A stretch of DNA of 64,000 bases from Heterocephalus glaber (Eukaryota; Chordata; Mammalia; Rodentia; Bathyergidae): positions 1,026,728-1,090,727 of the forward strand of contig NW_004624849.1 in assembly GCF_000247695.1 (NCBI RefSeq). Direction: 5' to 3'. This document shows positions 10,581 to 42,800 of the stretch, in pieces. The position numbers were made by a program, and so were the translations under genes. The notes beneath the pieces were generated by a model. The model ran no database searches, was not told the origin of the DNA, and was given only the letters and a program-made list of their open reading frames with translations. Each line of letters opens with the position of its first letter. The first letter of the stretch is position 1.

Positions 10581-11111
10581 ACTGAACCTGATATGGCTAA
10601 TGTATCTTAAAACTTGATTTTGATACCTTTAACTCATCCTCCTAAATGCAAATACCCTGCCCAGGTGTTGGGAATGGAGAGCCGAAGTGGGCCCCATTCA
10701 ATTTCCCAAAGTCCCTCTACCTCTCCCAGCCAGCTGTGGTGGGTGGGTCTGGCTTTGTTCATGGGCCTGTCATTGTCACTTCAGAGTTGGGGGTTCCAGG
10801 CAGTACCAGCTGCCAGCTTGGCAGCCTCAGGCCTTCTGTGCCGTCTACACCAGCAGCAGGCTGGGCTCAGGTCACACATCTTGCCCCATTGGCCTGTAGT
10901 CTTGTTTCTAAACAGGTAGATTTTCAGTGACTGAAGCTTCCCTCTTCTAGTTTTTTTCCTTTCATTCAAGAGCCAGCATCTGATAAAACTTCTAGAGTTA
11001 GTCACGGACTTTGTTTTTGCTTTTTTTTTTTCTTTCAATCTTGACAACTTTTTACCTTAATTTCTCAGGGATCCTAACTACTACATTTTTCTGCAATAGT
11101 GTCTGCCAAAG

Positions 11112-11201
11112 GAGGCTGGGGATTTAGCTCAGTGGTTCCGCCACTCACCTCACAAGCACAAGGACCTGAGTTCGATCCCCGGTACCAAAAAAAAATAATA
11201 A
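11112..11201 (+). repeat. ID-type SINE with target-site duplication
   Basis: A nearly consensus ID copy ending GGTACC plus an A-rich tail. The direct repeat TGTCTGCCAA lies at 11100-11109 and 11202-11211. Confidence 0.9.
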
Positions 11202-12168
11202 TGTCTGCCAAGAATCTGCTAACCTTTAGCTTCCCCACCTCATTCTTTCCTGGTTATTTATTAAGTGATGTAAGTCTTTGAAAGCTACAAAGTCCTCCTC
11301 AGTCACTATGTGATTTAATCCTTACCATGGGGAAGTATTCATAGAGCCCATTTATTGAAGAAGAAATTCAGTCTAAGAGAGGCTTTAAGTTGTATGCCAG
11401 AAGTTACAGAGCACAGAAGTAGCACTGCTGGGATTTGAATCCAGATTCAAATCCTGTTAGTCCCTGTTAGTCCAGACACTACACTGCTCTCTGGGCCTCC
11501 AGGCCTCACCTCTTTCTTGGTCAAATCAAAGAACAACAGGTTAAGAAAGAGCGACATCTGTCCACCACTTCTTTGCAGAGTCAGGGTGAGGAGCCTGGAG
11601 CCCTGGCTTTGGCACCCTGTAGCCCCACTGAGAGTACAATAGGCCAAGCCAAGACTACTACCTGCCACCTAGCACTGGGTGTCCCTGGAGACAGCTGACA
11701 TTTGTGCAGTGCTGCAGGTGGTACACAAAACATCACCCACACTCATGAGACATTGAGTCCCTCTAAACCTTAGCTGTCTCTGCCCATTGATGCTGAACAC
11801 CTCATAGGAAACAGTGGCTCAGACTTTGTGCCTATTTGAGTCCAGGAGAATAATGATCACAACAGTCTAATAAACATCAGCAGCAGAGGTTAACATTTAT
11901 TGCCTCTCAGCATTGTAGCAAATCTGTAAGGTAGATACTGTTATTATCTCCATTTTATGAGTATTGAAACTGAAGCTCAGACAACAGCTACTAAGTGAGC
12001 CAAACTTCAAACTCATATGAGTTTATTTCAAAGCTGGCAATTGCATCCATTATGCTGAGCTCTATGGGAAGATTCTGGCTGGCAAAGCCCCAGGGGGATT
12101 CCAAGGGGCCCCAGCAGTACCTGTGGACACCCACAAGCACAACCTTACAGTTACCCCCACTCCCTCAG

Positions 12169-12344
12169 GAATGCCCTGAAGCTGGGCTCGAGCAGGCCCT
12201 GGCCAGAGGTCCCAAAGGAGCTGACTGGGCAGTCCAACATGTCTACAAAGGCCCCCATCAAGCCACTCCTGAACTGGCTAGTGGCTGAGAATGTGCGGCA
12301 GGGAGAAATCCTGGGCTGGCCAGACTTCACCTGTTCCTTTGAAG
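12169..12344 (+). pseudogene. ACE3: ACE3 exon 13
   Basis: 176 nt after CTCAG, donor GTTCGT. It begins N-A-L-K-L-G-S-S-R-P-W-P-E and ends G-W-P-D-F-T-C-S-F-E, matching the last extracellular part of ACE (M-K-L-G-F-S-R-P-W-P-E ... L-G-W-P). Open throughout. Confidence 0.9.
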
Positions 12345-12801
12345 GTTCGTTAATCTGGCCCTGGGCCTAGCCTTAGTGTAACCCTAGGCCCTTCCCTCCC
12401 CTAGGCCATTTCCCTACCCTGACCCAGCCATAACTCAGCCTATCCATTGCCCAGCTTGAGCTGGCACAGCACTGCTGCTGGCTAACCTGTCTCTACCAGG
12501 TACAGCCTTGACTCAGTTGCTTCTTGCATACCATCTAGCTAGACTGCCAGGCCGGTGTCTGAGCAGAGGGTCAGCATCTTGCCTCCTGGCTATGTTTCAT
12601 GAGATATGTCACCCTCCCTATGCCTATATCTTTCTCTTCCTTGTATTCTTTCTCATCCTCCTTCTGGAGCAATTACCTCACCTGTGACCTGAGGCCTAGA
12701 GAAAAATCCAGTAGCAGTTAGATCTCCCCAACAGCTACAGAGAACCCTAAGGCCCCCTTCCCAGGCCTACCTGCTCTGTGAGATGTTCTTGTCTTCCACA
12801 G

Positions 12802-13151
12802 AAAGAACAAACAAAGTGGATTTACTGGGTCTGCTGTTGAAGCCTGGCCAGGTTACATTTGGGCAGTGGGTGCTGCTGTTTCTGAGCTTTGTCATGTTCC
12901 TGGTGGTCCTGGGACTGGCCTACAGGCTGTACTTCCTGGAAAAATGGTCACTAGACCAGGACAGCATGATACTCAGTTCCCTGCCCTCCACCTATTTCCT
13001 GGGAGTGGCCATGGAGCCCCAACAGGCTACCCGAAGACAGTGGATCCTGCTGGGCCTCTGCTTCATCCTCATGCTTTGTGTGATCAGCATAACCATTTGG
13101 ATCTTCACATACCACCACAGGAAGCCTCCATGGATGAGAGCTGAATGGTAG
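12802..13151 (+). pseudogene. ACE3: ACE3 exon 14, duplicated membrane anchor
   Basis: The last coding exon, stop TAG at 13149-13151. It encodes two hydrophobic segments of about 22 residues. Both are preceded by the same motif, L-G-x4-P-x-Q-x-T-x2-Q-W-x-L-L, starting at codons 12822 and 12996. The pair is 174 nt apart and each resembles the single juxtamembrane and transmembrane block of ACE (F-L-G ... Q-Q-A ... Q-W-L-L-L). The tail is short and ends R-A-E-W. Confidence 0.88.
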
Positions 13152-14642
13152 AGCAAGGATTAGCCACCAGTGAGACTGGTGAGGCTGAGGGGAAGGAAGA
13201 AGGGGGCTGAGCCCAGGAGGGTAGGCAACAGGGAGGGGACAATCTGAAGTCAGAGTGTCCATCTGTGATTGGGTACAGCTGAGGCAGATCTGGGTGCATG
13301 TGGTGTTTTGATTGTATGTTTGCAAACTCAGATGTGAGGTCATGTGCACAGGCAACAACTCTGTGATTCTATGTGTGCCACACCCCTTCCCTCAGGGATT
13401 CAGGAAGCATGGCTTTAGTAACCTAGTAGCTGAGTTCCTTTAAACTGACCCTCAACCCACAACTGATTCTTCAAATAGCCTGGTTTGGTTTAGAAACCCA
13501 GCTATGGGGGTTGGAGGGCTATGGGACGAGGCTGGGCCTGCAGAAGCTAAGACTGTTCTAGTTAGAGAAATGACCTCATTTCAGTCCCCTTACAAAATGT
13601 CCTCAAGGAGAACTGAATATTCTTTTATGAATTGGTGATATCTAGTTCATGAACACTATAGGCCACACATCCATTGATCTGGCTCACCCTGTGTTGGGCT
13701 GCATAATGTACTGTAGTCCTAAACAGCTCTTTGTTGGCCACCTGAGATCCAAGTAGTCTCACAAACTTCCCTGTGGTTCTCCCTACCCCAGCACAGGCCC
13801 TCCTGAATGGAGACAGTGGGTAGCTGGGCACTAAGCCAGGCGTGATTAATGATTGACTTCTTTAATATTTAAACAAAGCTCATCTCCAGCCACTCTGCTC
13901 CAGAGATAGCCTTGTTCAACACACACACCTGCTGCCTGGCCGGTTGCCCTGGGGAGCAAGCACAGGACAAACAGCACCTTTCCAGGCTCAGGGGGGTGGG
14001 GGAAGAGGAGGAGAAGAGAGCTGTAGGAGGGTATCTGAGATACTAGTGTTTTAGGAATAAGCCTGGGAAAGGGGGAGACAAGTCCCTTCCCCTACCTTTT
14101 CCAACTCTTTCTCTCCAGTCTGTTGGCCACAGAGATGTCACACCCAATATTTTCAGACTCACTAAGTCTGACTAAGGCTCCAGGGGTTCTTGGTAAGCCC
14201 GACAGTTAGTGTGTGTCAGAGAATAGGGGAAACTTGAGGGGAAGCACATTATAACTAGAAACCACAGAGAAGGGGCATCGGTGCTACTGCTGAGTTGATA
14301 GGAGGACAGTCAAAAGAAGGGATCAGTTCTCCCCAGATTAAGGACCTGAGCCCCAATGTCACGAGTTCAGGGGAGAGAGGTACCAGGCTGAGATCTCCAT
14401 GGTTCTTATCTCTGCCCAGATTTCTAGAAGTTTTACTGTGTTATAGCTGAGCCCAAGCACTTCCTACTCCAGCACCCAGTTCTACAGCACCTTCATTTGA
14501 TACTCTGTCACTGCTCTTATCTTTTGTACTGCAAATCCTTATTTGTTCCAATGATTAGCTGTTAGAGACACACGTCAGGAGTATGTCCCTGTGTAACATT
14601 TCTAGTCAGTACAGGCACTGACACACAACAAGGACTTGGAAA

Positions 14643-14676
14643 ACATGAATGAGTGAATGAATGAATGAATGAATGT
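14643..14676. repeat. (TGAA)n microsatellite
   Basis: Short tandem of ATGAATGAG/TGAATGAA units. Confidence 0.9.
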
Positions 14677-15374
14677 CCCACTGCCCAAGTCTCTCCTCAG
14701 AGCTCAGCATCCCACACACTGAGCTGGTGAGAAACAGCCCCACTTTTCCTCCACAGCCAGCCCAACCCAGCCCCCAAACACAGGGGCAGCCAGAACACCT
14801 CTGCACCTCCCCAGGAGGCCATGCTGACAGTCCTCTCACAGCTACAGTGGCCAATGAGGCTCCCCCCAGGCACTGTGATTCTGCGTGTCAAATGCACACC
14901 CAGCCCAGGACCCCCAGCCTTTCACCAACTTCAGCAAAAGCCTTTCACTGATCCTCCTTGGCCATCCTTCCTCCACCACCCTGTCACTGTAAGGTTTATT
15001 TTGCCCAAATATCTCTTCAATGTTTTCAAATTTTTTTCAAAATGTCTAACTGCTTAAGGACTTGGTTGCCCATCAATAAAATCTAAATACTCAAAATGGC
15101 ATTAGAGAGTCTTTATCAATTACCCTTTACTTCCACTACCCAGCTCAGCCTTGCTGTGTCTTTGGACCCCCATCATCCTCAGGCTTTGCCTTCGGTGCAT
15201 GCTCCATTTTGAACACTTGCTCTCCTGGCTCAAAATTGGCCTTTGGACCCTCTGCAATACTCCAACCCCATCAAGACACTCAGTAAACGGTGGTTCCCTA
15301 TCCTTCTCTCCAAGAAGTTTCTTTTACTACACCTCATTCCAAGCATCTGTGTCTTCTAGTATGCTCATTTTTCA

Positions 15375-15500
15375 TTTTTATTATTTATTTGTTTGTTTGT
15401 TTATTTATTTATTTATTTATTTTTGGTACTGGAGATCAAACTTGGGACCTTGCGCTTGCGAGGCAGGCGCCAGAACCACTGAGCTAAATCCCTGGCCCTC
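15375..15500 (-). repeat. ID-type SINE with (TTTA)n tail
   Basis: Minus-strand ID copy. Its tail has expanded into a TTTA/TTTG tandem at about 15379-15422, followed by GGTACTGGAGATCAAACTTG and the reversed A box. Confidence 0.88.
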
Positions 15501-15927
15501 CAATTTTCAATCAGTATTCACTTTTCAGTGGTCACTTACTAATAGGTGGTTTTAAATCTGCCCTTTCAAGCTATGTCTGTATGCTAAGAGCTCTCAGGCC
15601 TCTAACAAAGGGGCCTTATTGCATATTTCATGTACATCTTCCTGTGTCTTCTAGCCCATCCTCCCAGGACTGGAATGTGGCTGGGTTTGCCACCACGAAC
15701 ACTGCATGTACAGTGGGGCTCAGCTGGAGGATGTTTGTCAAGGGCCGACAAAAGGCCTGAGTGTATCATTGCCAGGGTCAGGCCCAGAGGTCAGACTCTG
15801 AAGAGAGCCTTTAGCAAAAGACCACCTGTGGTCCCACGCACCTCCTTCTGCCCGGTCTCCCAATGCTACCCTGTATTAGGAAGGGAAACTGCCCTTCAGT
15901 ACCCGAAGGGAGTCCAGGAGAGACTGA

Positions 15928-36076
<20,149 letters not shown>

Positions 36077-36650
36077 GGCCACTGAACCCCAAGATAAAAG
36101 CCACCACAAGGAGATTAAAGGTGGCTGAGAACAGAGTTAAGGATGTTGGGGGGAAGCAGACAGGCCCCAAGACAGGACTCTGAAAACCATTCTCCTAGAG
36201 TAAGTACAAACTGCTGACCCAGATGAGCCCAGGTAACACAGAGGCTCAGGACTTTGACCAGCCCTCCTTGGGAGCTCTGCATAGACAGCACGTCCTGCCA
36301 AGGGTTGGGGAGCTCAGGTGCAGAGGTAGGTTACAGGATAGAGAGATCAGTGAGGGAAGGAGAAGTTTCTGATCTTCCTTGTGAGTCTTGCTCTGGGCTG
36401 TGTGTGTGATCACTCCTGGCTCAAAACCAGTCACCACCTCAAGGTCCAGTACCAAGGGACAGGCTTGGACAGACCATCTGCCAAGAGCCTCTGACTGGGC
36501 TAGAGGTAAAGGTGTCCTCTGTGGTAGACATGGGGGACCAGAACTTCAGTCCTTAGCCCCTTCATCCCTGATAGTCCCATGACAATATGTGGGTCCCTTG
36601 AAGGCAGTAGAATGTCATGCAGCTAATAAAATCAACATATTTCATGTTGG
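36077..36650 (+). other. KCNH6 3' UTR (approximate)
   Basis: Runs from the stop codon to shortly past the AATAAA at 36625-36630. The cleavage site is inferred. Confidence 0.6.
36625..36630 (+). terminator. KCNH6 poly(A) signal
   Basis: AATAAA 549 nt after the stop, followed by TG/T-rich sequence (36640-36665) suited to cleavage. Confidence 0.7.
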
Positions 36651-37127
36651 GTTTGATGTGTAATTTATCTGAGGGTCATCAAGTTCTTGACTGCGTTGTG
36701 ACCTTCTCAAGGAGCTAGATAGGGGCTCACTCTTCACCATATCCAGCAAGTTGGAAACCTGAAGGTGGCTCATCTGGGGCTGTTAGCCAGATGGGTGAAG
36801 GGAAGCAGATGTGGTTTGGTGGCCACAGGGAATCGTGACAACTGAACACTTGAATAGCACTTACTGTGTGCACCATTTGACTGCAATGCAGATACTAGTT
36901 TATTTAATCTAAAACAACTCTGAGAGGTCAGATGATTATCTTCATGTTAGAGATGTGGGATCAGTAGTGGAGAGACTAAGAAACTTAACTGAGCATGAGG
37001 GGGACTTTTGGGATACTGATTTATTCTGTTTTCTGATATGGTGCTGGGTACATAAGTGTGTTCAGATTGTGAAAATGTACTTCTATAGGTAAATTACACT
37101 CTAGTTTAAAACAAGAACAAAAAAAGA

Positions 37128-37325
37128 AAGGGTGCTGAGTATGTGGGTGTTACAACTGTAATGCCAACTACTCAGGAAGTGGAGGCAGGTGAACCACAAG
37201 CTCAAGGCCTGTGTCCTTCTCTCAAAATAAAACAATAAAAAGAGCTGGGGGTACAGCTCAGTGGTGGAGTGCTTGTCTAAATATGCGTGAGGCCCTGAGT
37301 TCAATCTCCAGTATCCCCACCAAAA
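37128..37325 (+). repeat. B1 plus ID composite SINE
   Basis: A diverged B1 head (TACTCAGGAAGTGGAGGCAG) joined to an ID part (GCTGGGGGTACAGCTCAGTG ... GAGTTCAATCTCCAGTA). Confidence 0.75.
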
Positions 37326-37675
37326 GAATGTCCAACACAATAGGAAAAGAACATAATTTCACCCCAAATGGTCTGGTCTGAGAGCATGGTGAGTGTCAGT
37401 CTGCTGAAAAGGGCTGACGTCCCTAAAGTAATTGGTCACTGGTATTTAGTCCTTTACTTGGTAAAAGAATTTAAAAAATGTATATCCTCTCTCACATTGT
37501 TGATACCTGAAATACTTCATTGATAAATTTAAATAGTTGCAAAGGATGTAATGTCCAATGTGTTGTAAATATTAACACTATTTTACTCCACGCTAATACT
37601 GACCTACTTCCATCCAAACCACATAGTGATTTTTAATATTGATCCATTTCCATCCAAAGAGCATAGTGATTTTAG

Positions 37676-37836
37676 GGCCTCCTGAATGCTAGGCAAGTGC
37701 TCTACCACTGAGCCACATCCCCATCCCTTTTTTAAATTTTGAAGCAGAGCCTCACTAAGTTACCTTGCTTGGCCTTGAACTTGTGATCCTCCTGATTCAG
37801 CCTCCCAAGTAGCTGGGATTACAGGCATGTGCCACT
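37676..37836 (-). repeat. B1 plus ID composite SINE
   Basis: The reversed ID part (GCTCTACCACTGAGCCACAT) is followed by the reversed B1 (GCCTCCCAAGTAGCTGGGAT). Confidence 0.85.
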
Positions 37837-37857
37837 GTTGTGCCCAAGAACATCATC

Positions 37858-38520
37858 CATTTAATAAATATCATAGTTTAAAAATTATATTTAGACTATT
37901 GTGGCAAAGCAGAACAGCTCAGTGCCGCAGCGACCAAAATTTGAAGACTAGAGAATGCAATGGTCACTCGAAGAGGTGGAGAAAAACCTTCATTACACCA
38001 GTGGGCTCAGTGGAGTTGTACTCTGAAGTCTAAGCCTTAAATTAGAAATGAGAACCTCCTTATATAGGGATCGACAGGGTAGGTGAGCATGCTCACTGAA
38101 GCAGAGGAGCGGAGTTACAGAACATTCCTGAAACATGCTGGGTATGCATGCTCACTGAAGCAGAGGGGCAGAGGTACAGAACATTCTTGCCAGGGGGCAG
38201 AGTTTAACAGAACATTCTGGTAAGGGGACGGGGCTAACGGAACATTCCTGAGAGGGGCGGGGCTAACGGAACATTCCTGAGAGGGAGGAGCTAACGGAAC
38301 ACTCCTGAGAGGTTACAAAACATTTTGATATATTGGGCAGGAGCTGCTGCCCAGAAGCACAAACTGTTACATTTCTGGAACAAAACATTCTGCGGAAACA
38401 AACAAAACAAAACATGGAGACAAGGCAAGGGCCTGTCTTACTGTATAGTATTGCTCTATCGAGACAACATTTAGCAAGGTGTGGTTTTTTTTAAACCCTG
38501 TTTCTTTCATTTAAAAAAAA
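37858..38520 (-). mobile_element. LTR with tandem U3 repeats (minus strand)
   Basis: Read on the minus strand: a repeat cluster (38093-38325), then CCCTATATAAGG (reverse of 38057-38068) as a TATA box, then unique sequence that would be R-U5. This order is that of a retroviral-type LTR. No viral gene lies beside it, so it would be a solitary LTR. The outer borders and the family are uncertain. Confidence 0.45.
38093..38325. repeat. Imperfect tandem repeats around an ACATTC core
   Basis: Seven spaced copies of a core like ACAGAACATTC. The right-hand units are 28-31 nt (GGGCTAACGGAACATTCCTG plus GAGAG). The two left-hand units are longer and share CATGCTCACTGAAGCAGAGG. Confidence 0.85.
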
Positions 38521-39259
38521 CTTATCTGCAGAGAAAACTTGTCCATGTAAGTAAGCAGGCCTTTAAAAGGGGGGAGCTTTATGTACAGTATTGACTCCTC
38601 TATTCTTTGAATTCTTTATAAATTATCTCACATTTATCATTATTTTTAATAATTTCTAACAATCCAGTACAAACCTTCAACTTTGTTGAAAGCCCAAAAT
38701 TGGAAACCACCTAAATTTATAACTATGTCACCTAGATTCAGATCTTTCCTCATTTCAAACTTGCTACACAGATTCAGGGATTGGCTTTGCCTTGAGGCCC
38801 ACTGAGAGGTAGGGACAGGGTGGAAAGTGACAAAAACTTCGAGCCAAGCTAGTTGGGTTGTTGCCCACTGAAAACCAACCCTAGAATTCGGGAACATTTC
38901 TAGATTCTGAAGAACAGCACGGAAAGACCTGACTCAGGCCTGCTGCTCGGTCCCTGGCATAACTGCACTTCGTGTTAAAAGTGGCCATGGGGCAGGAAGA
39001 TGGCTCCCGTCTGACATCTGGCAATGCCAGACCTCGGAGCTCTGTGAGACGAAAAGCAGCAGGTCCACCATTAAGGCGGAATTTTAACTCGACAGCGTGG
39101 AGATGGCTCTCAGAATAGCAGCAGCAGAGAGGAAGATAGGGAAAGTCACATAGAGGTTTCATTCTCAGGGACTTGGCCTAGAACATGGATCCCCGCTGAT
39201 CGCCTCTAGGTCACGTAAATCCCTATTCACCCTCACAGCGCCGTTATCCACCTGATTGA

Positions 39260-39722
39260 CATCTTGGCCAGCCAATGACATATGGGGTTGTCAAAGCTCC
39301 TGCCTCAAGGAGTTGGGTGGGGAGAGCAGTTGGAATGACAGACATTTACACCAGTAACGAGGAGTTTTCAGAACTATGGCCGCAATAACCAATGAGATGA
39401 AGGAATAGCTTCAAGGACAGGTCAGGCAGCCAATGGCTGGCGCCGCCGCAGAGGTCGCGTGGCTTCCGTTCCAAGAGAGCGGGGCCGCATCCCAAGCGGA
39501 AGGTGGTGGTTGTGGGTGCCGAAGCTGGTTTGAAAGTGGGGGTCGGGCCGCGCGGTCGTTGTTTGTCGCCTTGGCCCCACTTCCGGGCTAGACCGTTCCT
39601 GCCTGCCCCTGCCCCGCCTCCTTTCTGTTCCCTAGGTCCCAGTCCCGGCTCTCCGCGGGACTCGCTCCCCGCCTGCCCCCGCCCGCTGTCGCTTCGGACG
39701 GCTCTGCGGCCCCGCCGCCACC
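39260..39722 (+). promoter_or_regulatory. DCAF7 promoter region with CpG island
   Basis: CCAAT boxes lie at 39272-39276, 39389-39393 and 39430-39434. An ETS-type site ACTTCCGGG lies at 39579-39587. The sequence from about 39420 to the start codon is CpG-rich with no TATA box. This is the usual design of a housekeeping promoter; NF-Y and ETS factor use is inferred. Confidence 0.7.
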
Positions 39723-39860
39723 ATGTCCCTGCACGGCAAACGGAAGGAGATCTACAAGTATGAAGCGCCCTGGACCGTCTACGCCATGAACTGGAGCGTG
39801 CGGCCTGACAAGCGCTTTCGCCTGGCTCTGGGCAGCTTCGTGGAGGAGTACAACAACAAG
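39723..39860 (+). CDS. DCAF7: DCAF7 exon 1
   Basis: 46 codons, phase 0 end, donor GTGGGC. GCCACCATG is an ideal initiation context. Confidence 0.98.
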
Positions 39861-42800
39861 GTGGGCCGGGCAGGGGCTCGGAACCCATCTGGCGGGGAGT
39901 AGACCCTAGAGCGCCCTTTCCGGGCCGGAGCCCAGAACCCAGAACCCTGCACACTGGCCTTAGCGCCCCAGAGCGGTTCCTCTGTGCCTGGCCCTGTGCT
40001 GAGGGTTCTGTACTCTTTTGTCTCAGTTAATCTGGGCAGCATTCTTGAATAGCAAGGAAACTGAGGCACAGTGTTGTGACTTCCCCGTCGCAGGCAGGGA
40101 TTTCGTGGTAGTAACAGATTTCAAACCCGAGCTTATCCCAAAGTTATGCCATTTATGCCACCCATTCCCACAACTCCTGCCGCATTGCTTCAATTGTTGG
40201 GGCGGAGAACGGAGGAAGGAGTGATGACTATGAAGGAAAAAATGAAGATATTTCATTTGGTGGTCGCGCACTCCTGGCCACACTAGATCTGTTAATACAA
40301 TTTATTGCATGGACTTCCCCGCCTCCTACTTTAACCCCTCGTTACTACTAGTAGACTCCCAGTGTTACTGCCAGGATTGGCCTTTCTGTTGCTTCCTGAT
40401 ATCCATTCTCTTCAAAGCAGTCTTGTTGGAAAGTGGCCTCTAGTGTGATCTTGGCATTGTTCTTTGAGGAGAAAGATGACACTTGATCTAATCTTTTCTC
40501 GGCTTCTTTCACGTTGATTTGCGGTCTTTCGTAGTAAGTTTTGCTCTTGTTGAATGTCCATGAATTTGAGAATCCTTCATTGAAGCATTAGTAGAGGGGG
40601 AAGCTTGTAGTGCGAGGTAAATATTTTTGAAAGTTGTTGGGAAAAGTTTTCTTTCCTTTATTTCAGTTTCTTTATTGTATTAAAGCTGTGAATGATGGTG
40701 ATCAGAGCAACTGGAAACTTCGGCTAGTGGTGTTTAAAGCCGGTATTTCTTTTTACTGACATGAACATCAGATTTAGGAATAAGATCGTGGGCAGTGACA
40801 AGCCTGATGCAGGGGTGAAAACACCAGGTGGTCTAGGATTGAGTCCTGTCTGGTCCACTAACTAGTTATGAGATGTTGAACAAGCCAGTTTTATTATGTT
40901 TGACCCACAGCTTGCTTCAGGAATTGGATTCTGTTTACATGTGAAGGTCTGGTAAAAAATTTCTCCTAATATTTTAGGTTTGTTTATGGTTTTTCAGGAG
41001 CTCACCTATATCTCTGGAATAAGTCCTAACTTTGGTATCCCCTTTGAGTTCACTCAGTCTTTCACCAAGGTTTTTGTGGTTTTTTTTTTTTTTTGGTACC
41101 GGGGATCGAACTTGGAACCTTGCTCTTACGAGGCAGGCAGCAGAACCACTGAGCTAGATCCCTGGCCCTCTGGTATCCCCTTTGAGAAAGAGATGAAAGG
41201 CATGAATTCTCATTGCCCAGGCGTTACAAATACACAAATCCCAGGATGCATACATTGATGCACCCTGACCCAAGCAAGACACAACTTTATCCTTTTCTCT
41301 GATCCCTTTTATTGCCATGGTGGACAGCAAAACTGGGAATGGAATTAAAAGACCCAGTGTGAATACTTTGTAAGATTAAGACCACTAGAACGATTATTTA
41401 AAGATACATGTGAAAAATAAAACATGTCTTTCAAAGGGCTAGAGTCTTCATACAAATCAATTTTTTTTTTTCTGTAAGTTCCTGTGGAGTCATTGGGTCA
41501 GCAGTAGTAGTCTCTTAAGAGAAGAGAAACAGCCACAGCTAGACTGCTGATGGAATCAATGGAGTGATTGGTGTCCAACTTCAGTTGCAGGAGCTCTATC
41601 CCCAAGTTTGTCCTTTCAGGAACTGTATGGAAATCCTTCTCTGTGCCAGGCACATAGTTATTGTACCCTTCGTAGTGAAATGCAGACCAGTTAACTATAT
41701 CTTAACTCACATGATGGAGGCAATGTGAAGTCTTAAAACTATTGTGCTTCCATTTATCTGTAAGTCAGGGTTCTTGCCATATGTGTGTGCCATGATGGAC
41801 TCTTTCGGTAAGCTAATGCTGACAGACCTCTTCTCATGAGTATGTTTTCAAGTACATAAAATACATAGAATTCCAAAGGAAACGAATTATAGGGCCGGGG
41901 ATTTAGCTCAGTGGTTTTGCCGCCTGCTGCACAAGCGCAAGGACCAGAGTTCGATCTCCGGTACCAAAAAAAAAAGGTGGTGATGTAGTAATAATATACC
42001 TTTAAATTAACTCATTAAACTAAATCATACTATCCAGTGTAATTACTATAGTTTGAAGTAGTGAAACAGTATGTTTAACACCTATAATGTGATATGAAAA
42101 AATAGTGATTCTGTTGAAGACAGAGTCGTAGAAACTCATAGTGCTGTGTGTAGCTGCCTCCATTCATAATTAAGGAAATACTGTATTTGAATTAGAAGTT
42201 AGTGAAGATATGAGTGTAATTTTCTAGTTCAAGTTCACAGACCAGTTAAGAAACCTTGTTTTACAGGATCTGTGTCCAGGAAGTGATGGGCAATACATCC
42301 CACATTAAAGCAATGGTTCTCAGGCTGTTTGGGGAAATTCTGCCATGGAGGTGGCAGACCTCATAATTTAGAGGAATTTAAATAATTAGAATTTTTAGAT
42401 CTTAGATTTCTGCTTTCTGTGGATAGTGAATGCCAGCAAAGGACAAAATGACAGCAAATTAACATTGATGAAAAAACCCCCAAATAGTTCTTTTTTCATG
42501 TAAACAGATTGACTAAGGAAACATGATTGTAAATTTTAAATTTTAGTATTAACATGATTATGATTTCCTATTATAAAATTGTTCATAGGTGGTCCAAAGA
42601 ATTAAATCTGTAAGATTTCAAGAATTTAACTTCCAGGTGTTCCCTGATGAGAATAAATTTAGGAATTGTTGCAGAATAAAGAAACAGATTCTATCACCTA
42701 GGCTTGGAATAACAAGCCCTGTTATTGGTGTTGTGGTTTACATTCCTTTTGGATGCCAGAGCAATAGTTTTTGGTATTAGAAGAATGGTTCTCTAAATTT

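Larger units (their letters stand above)
8278..12168 (+). other. ACE3 intron with SINEs
   Basis: A 3.9 kb intron holding a truncated ID SINE (9057), further ID copies (9604, 10309, 11112) and a B1 copy (10468). The remainder shows nothing recognisable. Confidence 0.6.
2098..13151 (+). pseudogene. ACE3: ACE3, angiotensin-converting-enzyme-like, disrupted
   Basis: This is a single-domain paralogue of ACE (M2 peptidase fold) with a C-terminal membrane anchor. Fourteen exons can be traced, and their lengths match ACE exons (192, 98, 224, 145, 99 and 123 nt among others). Summed, with 173 nt allowed for exon 8, they give about 743 codons, close to testis ACE. The active-site motif reads HQMGH (5329-5343) instead of HEMGH, the hallmark of ACE3, so no peptidase activity is expected even from an intact copy. 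The third zinc ligand Glu is replaced by Asp. Residues equivalent to ACE K511, H513, Y520, R522 and Y523 remain in exons 11-12. Exon 4 has an in-frame TAG (3232-3234) and a CT in place of the donor GT (3314). The exon 7/8 border has no normal splice pair that keeps frame. Human carries only a pseudogene (ACE3P), while some mammals keep the gene, which is reported on sperm. Sequencing error is not excluded for single sites, but several defects agree. Confidence 0.88.

Noticed and set aside
2098..13151. Being ACE itself rather than ACE3
   Set aside because: Only one catalytic domain, HQMGH in place of HEMGH, and position next to KCNH6 with ACE expected further upstream.
38093..38325. Regularly spaced repeats resembling a CRISPR array
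   Set aside because: Mammalian context, variable unit length, no unique spacers of constant size; it fits LTR enhancer repeats.
39346..39954. 202-codon open frame on the minus strand over DCAF7 exon 1
   Set aside because: CpG-island sequence poor in stop codons; low-complexity Arg/Gly/Pro composition.
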